DNA of 33,944 nt from DASQEH01 sp035633755 (GTDB taxonomy: Bacteria; Actinomycetota; Actinomycetes; Propionibacteriales; Nocardioidaceae), in contig DASQEH010000146.1 in the NCBI GenBank assembly GCA_035633755.1, forward strand, positions 1-33,944, given 5' to 3'. Shown here piece by piece: positions 24,037 to 31,384 of the stretch. The notes beneath the pieces are model-generated. The model did no database searches. It was given only the letters and a program-made list of their open reading frames with translations, and was not told the origin of the DNA. Both the position numbers and the translations under genes were made by a program. The stretch's first letter is position 1. The number at the start of each line of letters is the position of its first letter.

Positions 24037-24716
24037 CGATAGGAACCGTACTCGTGACAGGAGGCGCCTCCGGGCTCGGCGCCGCGACTGTGGAGGCCGT
24101 CTCAGCCGCAGGGGGGCGGCCGGTCGTACTCGACCGCGCCCAACCCTCCGGCGACGTGGAGCATGAGCTGGTCGACCTCTCCGACCGGCAGGCCACCGAG
24201 GACGCCGTACGCGCCGTCTCCGCACGGACCGGCGGCATCGATGCTGTCGTCACGTGTGCGGGAATCGACTCGTGCGGTCGCCTCGAGGATGTCCCGGGGG
24301 ACGAATGGGACCGAGTCATCCTCGTGAACCTGGTTGGCACCGCTGCGGTGATCAGGGCAGCCATGCCGGACCTGACCGCCCGCCACGGCCGGGTGGTCAC
24401 CGTGGCCTCGACGCTGGGGCTGCGGGCGCTCAGCGACGCGACCGCGTACTGCGCCTCGAAGTTCGGAGTCGTCGGCTTCAGCCGGGCCCTCGCCGCGGAG
24501 ACCGCGGGCCGGGTGGGCGTCACGATGCTTGTTCCCGGTGGCATGCAGACACCGTTCTTCGACGACCGCGACGAGAAGTACAAGCCACCCGCCGATGCCA
24601 AGCTCAACCGACCGCAGGATGTCGCCAACACCATCGTGTTCGCACTGCAGCAGCCCGACGGGTGTGAGGTACGCGAGCTCATCGTCGCGCCGTCCATGGA
24701 AAGCTCCTGGCCCTGA
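24033..24716 (+). CDS. Short-chain dehydrogenase/reductase (classical SDR)
   Basis: This 227-residue NAD(P)-dependent oxidoreductase has the cofactor motif TGGASGLG near residue 9. The catalytic triad is Ser126, Tyr139 and Lys143 (YCASK). The usual NNAG is TCAG here, a minor departure. It is a classical SDR, not the extended type, so it is not an HldD epimerase. The C-terminus (VANTIVFALQQP) is as in FabG-like enzymes. Position inside the heptose operon suggests it oxidises or reduces a sugar intermediate, possibly the heptose, but the substrate cannot be read. The ATG overlaps the previous stop (ATGA), with GAGGAG about 10 bases upstream. Confidence 0.87.
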   Translation: MTIGTVLVTGGASGLGAATVEAVSAAGGRPVVLDRAQPSGDVEHELVDLSDRQATEDAVRAVSARTGGIDAVVTCAGIDSCGRLEDVPGDEWDRVILVNLVGTAAVIRAAMPDLTARHGRVVTVASTLGLRALSDATAYCASKFGVVGFSRALAAETAGRVGVTMLVPGGMQTPFFDDRDEKYKPPADAKLNRPQDVANTIVFALQQPDGCEVRELIVAPSMESSWP

Positions 24717-25669
24717 CAGCCGGGCGCCAGGTCGTCTTCGTCCTGCGTGCGCTCGGGCTTGGTGACCTGCTGACCGGGATTCCTGCGTTGCGCGGGCTGA
24801 GGTCGGCGTTCCAGGACGCCGAGTTGGTGCTGGCGACACCGGAGCGCTTCGAGCCCCTCGTCCGGCTGGCGGGGGTGGTCGACCGGATCTGCCCCTTGGC
24901 AGGGCTCGACGACGTGCCGGCCGCGCCGCGCGGTGTCGACGTGGCCGTGAACCTCCATGGCCGCGGGCCACAGAGCCATCGGCTGCTGCGAACGCTGCAG
25001 CCCCGCCGGCTGATCGCCTTCGCCGACGACGAGATGCCCGACGCGCCGCGCTGGCGGCCCGACGAGCATGAGGTGTCCCGTTGGTGCCGGCTCGTCGCCG
25101 AGTTCCTCCACGTGCCTGTGGATCCGGGTGCGCTCGATCTCGACGTGCCGGTCATCCCGACGCCGGTGCGAGGGGCCGTCGTGGTACATCCGGGCGCGGC
25201 GCACCTGGCTCGTCAATGGCCACCGGAACGGTTCGCGGCGGTTGCCGGCTGGGCGAGCGCGCAAGGGTTGGATGTCGTCGTGACCGGGTCGGCGCAGGAG
25301 TACGACGTCGCGAGCCGCGTCGCAGCTCTGGCCGGTCTGAGCCCGGGCGCCGTGCTCGCGGGCCGGCTCAGCCTCGATCAGCTCGCGGCACTGGTGGCGT
25401 CAGCCGAGGCCGTGGTATCGGGCGACACGGGTGTCTCCCACCTCGCCACGGCGTACCGGACCGCCTCGGTGACGCTGTTCGGCCCGACACCGCCGAGCCT
25501 GTGGGGACCTCCCGCGCGGCGTCAGCACGTCTGCCTGTGGCACGGGACGTCGACGGGCGATCCATGGGCCGACACCGTCGACCCGGCGCTGCTCGCCATC
25601 ACCGCCGACGAGGTGACCCGCGCGCTGGCCTCGCTGCTCGCGACGGCATCTGCGGCTGGTCCGCGGTGA
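24713..25669 (+). CDS. Family 9 glycosyltransferase (heptosyltransferase-like), second copy, probable CTG start
   Basis: This protein is about 318 residues. The first conserved block, VLRALGLGDLLTGIPALRGL (its GDLL Asp matches the family), is coded directly after the SDR gene, but no ATG, GTG or TTG precedes it in frame. The first such codon is a TTG at 24788, which would delete this block. A CTG at 24713 forms a CTGA overlap with the SDR stop, like the ATGA and GTGA overlaps in the rest of the operon, and GGAAAG lies 9 bases before it. The donor half shows HPGAAHLARQWP and SGDTGVSHLATAY. Likely a second heptosyltransferase. A sequencing error or a natural SDR-GT9 frameshift are other explanations of the missing start. 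Confidence 0.8.
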   Translation: MTAGRQVVFVLRALGLGDLLTGIPALRGLRSAFQDAELVLATPERFEPLVRLAGVVDRICPLAGLDDVPAAPRGVDVAVNLHGRGPQSHRLLRTLQPRRLIAFADDEMPDAPRWRPDEHEVSRWCRLVAEFLHVPVDPGALDLDVPVIPTPVRGAVVVHPGAAHLARQWPPERFAAVAGWASAQGLDVVVTGSAQEYDVASRVAALAGLSPGAVLAGRLSLDQLAALVASAEAVVSGDTGVSHLATAYRTASVTLFGPTPPSLWGPPARRQHVCLWHGTSTGDPWADTVDPALLAITADEVTRALASLLATASAAGPR

Positions 25670-25674
25670 CCGGA

Positions 25675-26652
25675 TCAGCTCTGCGCCGGCATGGATGCGG
25701 CGAACCATCCGATGGTCTGCTTGAGTCCGTCGGCCGGCGTCACCTGAGGCGCCCAGCCCAGCCGCTCGCGGGCTCGGGAGATATCGGGACACCTGACCTT
25801 GGGGTCGTCGACCGGGAGGTCGACCCGCTCGATGGTCGATGACGAACCGACGAGCTCCCGGATCAGCTCGGCGAGGTCCAGGATGGACATCTCGACCGGG
25901 TTACCGAGGTTGATCGGCATGCTCTCGGAGCTGGCCGCATACGCGATGAGACCCGCGGCGGTGTCCTCGACATAGCAGATCGACCGGGTCTGCGTCCCGT
26001 TCCCCGCGACTGTGATCGGCTCCTCGAGCAGCGCCTGGCGAATGAAGTTGGGAATGGCTCGACCGTCGTCCAGACGCATCCTCGGCCCATAGGTGTTGAA
26101 GATCCGCACGATTCCGGTGTCCGCCCCGTACGTGGTGCGGTAGGCCGTGGTGAGCGCTTCGCTGAACCGCTTGGCCTCGTCGTACACAGACCGTGGCCCG
26201 ATCGGGTTCACGTTGCCCCAGTAGTCCTCGCGCTGTGGATGCTCCAGCGGGTCACCGTAGATCTCCGACGTGGACGCGAGGACGAACCGCGCCCGCGCGC
26301 GACGAGCCAGCTCCAACGCGTTCATCGTTCCGACGCTGCCCGCCTTCAGGGTCTCAATCGGCCGCGCCAGATAGTCCGGAGGTGAGGCGGGTGAGGCCAG
26401 GTGCAGGACCCAGTCGATGTCTGCGTCGACAGGTATCTCCTCGGTGACGTCGCAGTCGACCACGGCAAACCCCGGCCTGGTGAGCAGGCAGTCGACGTTC
26501 GACGAGCGGCCGGTCGAGAAGTTGTCCGCGCAGACCACGCTGTCACCCCGGTCGAGCAGCCGCTCGCAAAGCCAGGAGCCGACGAATCCGGCGCCCCCGG
26601 TGACCAGGACACGCCGAGGAGCGTCGGCGGAGCGGTGCGAGGACAGGGGCAT
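25675..26652 (-). CDS. UDP-glucuronate decarboxylase-like NAD-dependent sugar epimerase/dehydratase
   Basis: This 325-residue extended SDR has the NAD-binding motif GGAGFVG (19-25) and the active site Tyr157-x3-Lys161 (VYDEAKR). The blocks HLASPASPPDY, TSEIYGDP, EDYWGNVNPIGPRS and NTYGPRM are the characteristic signature of UDP-xylose synthase (UXS), which converts UDP-glucuronate to UDP-xylose; dTDP-glucose dehydratases and HldD do not share it. The ATG at 26652 was chosen because the extension to 26775 overlaps the phosphoketolase leader and start. It converges on the heptose operon with 5 bases between stops. It probably supplies a nucleotide sugar to the same glycan, though this is an inference from position. 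A 4-keto-pentose product remains possible. Confidence 0.86.
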   Translation of the reverse strand: MPLSSHRSADAPRRVLVTGGAGFVGSWLCERLLDRGDSVVCADNFSTGRSSNVDCLLTRPGFAVVDCDVTEEIPVDADIDWVLHLASPASPPDYLARPIETLKAGSVGTMNALELARRARARFVLASTSEIYGDPLEHPQREDYWGNVNPIGPRSVYDEAKRFSEALTTAYRTTYGADTGIVRIFNTYGPRMRLDDGRAIPNFIRQALLEEPITVAGNGTQTRSICYVEDTAAGLIAYAASSESMPINLGNPVEMSILDLAELIRELVGSSSTIERVDLPVDDPKVRCPDISRARERLGWAPQVTPADGLKQTIGWFAASMPAQS

Positions 26653-26689
26653 AGCGCGCCCACCATACCCCCTCCTGCGGAGCGTCCCC

Positions 26690-26734
26690 TCGTCCTCGAC
26701 ACTGGACGACAACAACCCCTCCGTTCGCCGAACG
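26690..26734. promoter_or_regulatory. Two palindromes in the UXS / phosphoketolase divergent promoter region
   Basis: TCGTCC (26690-26695) is repeated inverted as GGACGA (26704-26709) across 8 bases. CGTTCG-C-CGAACG (26722-26734) is a perfect 13-base palindrome 34 bases before the phosphoketolase ATG. The latter reads GTTC...GAAC, opposite in order to the SOS box. Both are candidate operators; the regulator is unknown. Confidence 0.4.
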
Positions 26735-26768
26735 CACCGCAATCGCGCCCACTTTCGAGGAGAACCCC

Positions 26769-29201
26769 ATGGCAACCGACGCTGCCGTCGCCGGCACGGA
26801 CCACGACACGATCGAGGCCACCGTCGCCCGGCTGGCCGCTCCGAACGACGACGAGATCGCCGCGCTCGACGCGTGGTGGCGCGCCAACAACTACCTGACC
26901 GTCGGCCAGATCTACCTTCAGGCCAACCCGCTGCTTGTCGAACCGCTGAGGAAGGAGCACATCAAACCCAGGCTGCTCGGACACTGGGGCACCAGCCCTG
27001 GCCTGTCCTTCGTCTATGCCCACGCCTCGCGCGTCATCGACTCCACCGACCAGGCGATGATCTACCTGGCGGGCCCCGGCCACGGCGGGCCGGCGCTCGT
27101 AGCGGCCAGCTACCTGGAGGGCACGTACTCGGAGGTCTATCCCGACGTCGGACTCGACTCCGGCGGCATCCAGCGGCTGTTCCGGCAGTTCTCCAGCCCG
27201 GGCGGCATCCCGAGCCACGTCTCGGTCACCACGCCCGGATCGATCCATGAGGGAGGCGAGCTCGGGTACGTCTTGGTGCATGCGTTCGGTGCGGTCATGG
27301 ACAACCCCGACCTGATCGCCCTGGCCGTGGTCGGGGACGGCGAGGCGGAGACGGGACCGCTGGAGGGGTCGTGGAAGGGCATCTCGTTCCTGAACCCGGC
27401 TCACGACGGGGCCGTGCTCCCGATCCTGCACCTCAACGACGCCAAGATCTCCGGACCGACTGTGCTGGGCCGCAAGGACCCGGCCGAGGTCCGCAAGCTG
27501 CTGGAAGGCCACGGGTACGAGGTGCTGGAGGTGGAGGGGGACGACCTACCGGGCATGCACCAGCGGTTCGCGTCCGTTCTCGCCACCGCCTGGGGCAAGA
27601 TCCGCTCCATCCAGGCACAGGCGCGCGAGGGCGGACCGGACCGCCGCGCCACCTGGCCGATGATCATTCTGCGCACCCCCAAAGGGTGGACCGGCCCGGA
27701 CGAGGTCGACGGAGTGCGGGTCACCGGCAACTGGAGGGCACATCAGGTGCCGCTCGCCGGGGTGAGGGACAACCCGGAGCACCTGGCCATCCTCGAGTCG
27801 TGGCTGCGTTCCTACCGGCCGCAGGAGCTCTTCGACGAGGCAGGCAGAGCGACGGACCTGGTCCGCCGAGCGAACGCCAGTGGGCCGCTGCGGATGAGCG
27901 CGACACCGCACGCCAACGGTGGACTGCTCACCCGCGATCTGGACCTGCCGGACTACCGCGACTACGCGATCGACGTGCCACGCCCCGCTAGCCTGCGTGC
28001 CGAGTCCACCCGCAAGCTCGGTGAGCTGCTGCGTGACGTGTACGTCCGCAACCCCGAAACATTCCGACTCTTCTGCCCCGACGAGACCAACAGCAACCGT
28101 CTCGGCGCCGTTCTGGAGGTGTCGAACCGCGCCTTCGCCGAGCGGCTCACCGACGACGACGTGGCTATCTCCGCCGACGGGCGCGTCATGGAGGTGCTGT
28201 CGGAGCACAGTTGCCACGGCTGGCTGGAGGGGTACACCTTGACCGGTCGCCATGGCATGTTTGCGACCTACGAGGCGTTCGCGATGGTCAGCGCCTCGCA
28301 GACGATCCAGCACAGCAAGTGGCTGGAGGAGGGCGCCGCGCTGCCCTGGCGGGCGCCCGTACCGAGCCTCAACATCTTGCTGACCTCGACGGCCTGGCGC
28401 AACGACCACAACGGGTTCTCGCACCAAGGGCCTGGGCTGATCCAGAACGTCATCACCCAGCGCGGGAACACCTCACGGGTCTACCTGCCGCCGGACGCCA
28501 ACTGCTTGCTGTCGGTGGCCGACCACTGCCTCCGCTCACGCTCCTACGTCAACCTGATCGTCATCGACAAGCAGCCACAGCTGCAGTGGCTCTCGATCGA
28601 CGACGCGGCCGAGCACTGCGCTCGCGGCGCAAGTATCTGGTCGTGGGCGGGTAACGACAAGGGTGACCGGGAACCCGACATCGTGCTGGCCTGCGCCGGT
28701 GACGTGGTCACGATGGAGACGGTGGCGGCGGCGAACCTGCTCAACGAGCGGCTGCCCGACCTGATGGTGCGTGTGGTCAACGTCGTCGACCTGATGAGCC
28801 TGCCGCGGCCGAAGGACCACCCGCATGGAATGGAGGAGACGCTGTTCCGGGAGCTGTTCACCGATGCCACGGACGTCGTGTTCGCCTTCCACGGGTATCC
28901 AGGGGCCATCCACCAGCTGGTTCATGGCCGCCCCGACGCGGACCGGTTCCATGTCCGGGGGTTCATCGAGGAAGGCACCACGACCACCCCGTTCGACATG
29001 GTCGTGCGCAACCGCGCGTCCCGCTACCACCTCATGATCGACGCCATCAACAACGCCGCTCGGACCCCTCGTGGGGCGACAGAGCTCAAGGCGTGGTGCC
29101 ACGAGCAGCTGGCGCGGCATGGCGAGTACGTCGTGGAGCATCTCGAGGACATGCCTGAGGTGAGCGGGTGGACGCTGGGTGACTGGGCCACCAAGGCCTA
29201 G
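26769..29201 (+). CDS. xfp: Xylulose-5-phosphate/fructose-6-phosphate phosphoketolase
   Basis: This thiamine-diphosphate enzyme cleaves xylulose 5-phosphate (and often fructose 6-phosphate) with phosphate to acetyl phosphate plus a shorter aldose phosphate. At 810 residues it is the family's usual size. The N-terminal part shows LGHWGTSPGLSF, LAGPGHGGPA and the TPP motif GDGEAETGP (189-197). HLNDAKISGPT and a middle domain follow. The C-terminal part shows FHGYPGAIHQL. All hallmark segments are present with no breaks. The ATG is preceded by GAGGAG and the gene ends at a strong hairpin. It is divergent from the UXS-like gene. It may divert pentose phosphates to acetyl-CoA; competition with sedoheptulose phosphate for the nearby heptose pathway is speculative. 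Confidence 0.96.
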   Translation: MATDAAVAGTDHDTIEATVARLAAPNDDEIAALDAWWRANNYLTVGQIYLQANPLLVEPLRKEHIKPRLLGHWGTSPGLSFVYAHASRVIDSTDQAMIYLAGPGHGGPALVAASYLEGTYSEVYPDVGLDSGGIQRLFRQFSSPGGIPSHVSVTTPGSIHEGGELGYVLVHAFGAVMDNPDLIALAVVGDGEAETGPLEGSWKGISFLNPAHDGAVLPILHLNDAKISGPTVLGRKDPAEVRKLLEGHGYEVLEVEGDDLPGMHQRFASVLATAWGKIRSIQAQAREGGPDRRATWPMIILRTPKGWTGPDEVDGVRVTGNWRAHQVPLAGVRDNPEHLAILESWLRSYRPQELFDEAGRATDLVRRANASGPLRMSATPHANGGLLTRDLDLPDYRDYAIDVPRPASLRAESTRKLGELLRDVYVRNPETFRLFCPDETNSNRLGAVLEVSNRAFAERLTDDDVAISADGRVMEVLSEHSCHGWLEGYTLTGRHGMFATYEAFAMVSASQTIQHSKWLEEGAALPWRAPVPSLNILLTSTAWRNDHNGFSHQGPGLIQNVITQRGNTSRVYLPPDANCLLSVADHCLRSRSYVNLIVIDKQPQLQWLSIDDAAEHCARGASIWSWAGNDKGDREPDIVLACAGDVVTMETVAAANLLNERLPDLMVRVVNVVDLMSLPRPKDHPHGMEETLFRELFTDATDVVFAFHGYPGAIHQLVHGRPDADRFHVRGFIEEGTTTTPFDMVVRNRASRYHLMIDAINNAARTPRGATELKAWCHEQLARHGEYVVEHLEDMPEVSGWTLGDWATKA

Positions 29202-29210
29202 TAACCGCTC

Positions 29211-29246
29211 GGCAGGGGCAGGGTCGCATCGATACCTGCCCCCGCC
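29211..29246. terminator. Bidirectional hairpin between phosphoketolase and the MBL-fold gene
   Basis: GGCAGGGGCAGG pairs with CCTGCCCCCGCC over 12 positions with one mismatch, around a 12-base loop. It fills the 51-base gap between two convergent genes. There is no T-tract, as for the hairpin at 4510-4546. Confidence 0.72.
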
Positions 29247-29252
29247 GGCCGG

Positions 29253-30065
29253 TCACGCCGCCAGGGCGACCGTCTCCCCGCGGCGTACCGGGCGCACCTG
29301 GGTCGTCGTCGACGATCTTCGGGCCGTCTCCACGAACTGCTCGAGCGAGCTCCGGAAGACGCCGTAGTCGTCGTAGTGCACGGGAATCGCCGCCGCCGGT
29401 CCAACGCGACGCAGGAAGTCGACGCCCTGTTCGGCGTCCATCGTGACGGTGTGCGCGAGGACGCGGGTGCCACCGAGGTGGACGACCGCGGTGTCGATGT
29501 CGCTGAAGCGGTCGCGGATCAAGGTCAGATGGTCACCGGTCAGCGTGTCGCCGCTGACATAGACCCGTCGGCGCACCTGGCCACCCACCGTGTGCTCGAG
29601 CATGCTGCCCATCACCGGCGGGAGCAGCCGGCCCATCACTCCCCTGGCGTGCACGGCAGGCACGGACGTGACCTTGAGCTCCTCGCCGTCGCGGCGCAGT
29701 AGGTGTTCGTCCCACGTCGGGAGTGGGCGGGTGTCGAACCCGTAACGACTCAGCCGCCGGGCCGCTTCGGGAGTCGTCAACACCGGGGCGCTGCGGTCGA
29801 GACCTCGGCGTGCCACCCGGTCCCAGTGGTCGCCGTGCAGGTGGGACAGCACGACGGCGTCAAGGCTCGGCAGGTCTTCGACCCGCAGAGCCGGGTCGGT
29901 GAGCCGTTTGCTCCACAGGCCCTTGCCGAGATAGGCCCGCTGCCCCCGTCGCAGGAAGTTGGGGTCAGTGAGCAGGGTGAAGGAACCGATACGCAGGATC
30001 GTCGTCGCCGTGCCGATGAATGTCAGGGAGTCGGTGTCACCGGCGCCCGCAGCTGCCTCGTCCAT
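29253..30065 (-). CDS. MBL-fold metallohydrolase (UlaG-like)
   Basis: This 270-residue metallo-beta-lactamase-fold hydrolase has the metal site HLHGDHWD (His75, His77, Asp79, His80). Before it comes FIGTATTILRIGSFTLLTDPNF, which has the GTAT..L..G...L.DP pattern of UlaG/YcfI-like members. Later metal ligands appear in VSGDT and VHYDDYGVF. There is no signal peptide, so it is cytoplasmic. The reaction is probably hydrolysis of a phosphodiester, lactone or similar bond; the substrate is unknown. There is no clear ribosome site before the ATG. It lies 52 bases downstream of an MFS gene on the same strand and may be cotranscribed with it. Confidence 0.86.
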   Translation of the reverse strand: MDEAAAGAGDTDSLTFIGTATTILRIGSFTLLTDPNFLRRGQRAYLGKGLWSKRLTDPALRVEDLPSLDAVVLSHLHGDHWDRVARRGLDRSAPVLTTPEAARRLSRYGFDTRPLPTWDEHLLRRDGEELKVTSVPAVHARGVMGRLLPPVMGSMLEHTVGGQVRRRVYVSGDTLTGDHLTLIRDRFSDIDTAVVHLGGTRVLAHTVTMDAEQGVDFLRRVGPAAAIPVHYDDYGVFRSSLEQFVETARRSSTTTQVRPVRRGETVALAA

Positions 30066-30117
30066 GCACGTCTGCGTACCCCTCGACGCGGGGGATAAGC
30101 AGCACCGACCGCCGCGC

Positions 30118-31356
30118 TCAGCGCTCCCCGGGCTCGACCGCCTCGACCACCTCGACCGCCGCCAACGGCCGCGCCGCGGTGTGCGTCACGAGGACCAGGG
30201 CGAGCGCGCCGAGGACCACGAGGAGGGCCGGCCGGATCCCCACCGCGTCGCCGAGGAAGCCGACCAGCGGAGGCCCGGCGAGAAAGGCCGTGTAGCCGAT
30301 CGAGGTGACCACGGAGACACCGATGGCGGCCGTTGCCGGGTCGTCGGCGGCGGCACTGATGCCCGTGGGGAAGCCGAGCGCGGCACCGATGCCCCAGATC
30401 AGGGAACCAGCGAGCACCGCCGGCAGGCCCGGGCCGACCGCCACGAGCAGCAGTCCTGCGGCGACCAGGAGTACCGACGCCCGCAGCACCCGCAAGCGGC
30501 CCCACCGGTCCAGTGCGCTGGCGCCGACGAGCCGCCCCACCGTCATGGCAGCGACGAACACCCCGAACGCCACCGCTCCGATCGCCTCGCTGATCCCGAG
30601 GCCGCTGACGACCGCCACCGCCAGCCAGTCGTTCGCTACCCCCTCGACGAAGGCGAAGCCCAGCACCATGCAGCCGATTCGCAGCGTCCGCGAGTCTCGC
30701 CACTGACGTCCCAATTGTGCTGCGCCGGCCCGGTATCCGTGCCCAGAGGAGGGCTCGGGCTCGAAAGGCAGGTAGCGCCGGGTTCCGGCGATCGCCAACA
30801 CGGCAGTGACGGCAGCGGTGATCACCAACTGGGTGGCCACGCCCATCCCGATGGCAGCACACAGTGCGCCTGCACCGGCTCCCGCGACGCTGCCCAGACT
30901 CCAGGCCGCGTGGAAGCGTGACATCACGTTGCGGCCGAGCTTGCGCTCGACTGCCGCCCCCTGGACGTTCATGGCGACATCCCACATGCCGACACCGAAG
31001 CCGGTCAGCAGCAGCCCGGCTCCACACAGCGTTGCTTGACCCGTCGACACGCCCCACGCCGCCATCAGCAGCCCGCCGCTCTCGGCCGCAACGCTGACGA
31101 CCACCGTGGCCGCAGGCCCGATGCGTTGGACCACCGAACCGGACAGCGGCAGGGCCGTGAGAGAGCCCACCGACAGGCAGAGCAGGAGGAGGCCGAGCTG
31201 GGACGCGTCGAGGTCGAGCGCCGCCTTGATCGACGGGGTCCGGGAGGCCCAGGAGCCGAACGCGAGCCCGTTCGCAGCAAAGGTGACGGCGACCGCCACC
31301 TTGGCGACTTCGATGGACCTCGCTGGCTTCGGCGCCACAGCCGGGGAGAACGTCAC
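30118..31356 (-). CDS. MFS transporter
   Basis: This is a 412-residue membrane protein with about 12 hydrophobic segments. The first helix reads VAVTFAANGLAFGSWASRTPSI, which resembles the YbjJ-like MFS subgroup. A duplicated half-structure can be seen, with a second-half loop at GRLVGASALDRWGRLRVL. The start is GTG with no clear ribosome site; a leaderless start cannot be excluded. The GGDEF-EAL gene ends 28 bases upstream on the same strand and the MBL gene lies 52 bases downstream, so the three may form one transcript. The substrate is unknown. Confidence 0.84.
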   Translation of the reverse strand: MTFSPAVAPKPARSIEVAKVAVAVTFAANGLAFGSWASRTPSIKAALDLDASQLGLLLLCLSVGSLTALPLSGSVVQRIGPAATVVVSVAAESGGLLMAAWGVSTGQATLCGAGLLLTGFGVGMWDVAMNVQGAAVERKLGRNVMSRFHAAWSLGSVAGAGAGALCAAIGMGVATQLVITAAVTAVLAIAGTRRYLPFEPEPSSGHGYRAGAAQLGRQWRDSRTLRIGCMVLGFAFVEGVANDWLAVAVVSGLGISEAIGAVAFGVFVAAMTVGRLVGASALDRWGRLRVLRASVLLVAAGLLLVAVGPGLPAVLAGSLIWGIGAALGFPTGISAAADDPATAAIGVSVVTSIGYTAFLAGPPLVGFLGDAVGIRPALLVVLGALALVLVTHTAARPLAAVEVVEAVEPGER

Positions 31357-31384
31357 ACGTGCCAGTGTCTCAGTGCAGGAACTC

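Noticed and set aside
23993..25264. 423-codon open frame on the minus strand over the SDR and second GT9 genes
   Set aside because: It is antisense to two genes with clear family motifs, is rich in Arg/Pro/Ser without any recognisable domain, and has no ribosome site. It is a typical high-GC shadow frame.
25675..26652. The extended SDR as the missing HldD heptose epimerase
   Set aside because: ASPASPPDY, YWGNVNPIGPRS and YDEAK are UDP-glucuronate decarboxylase motifs. Its convergent orientation also separates it from the operon.
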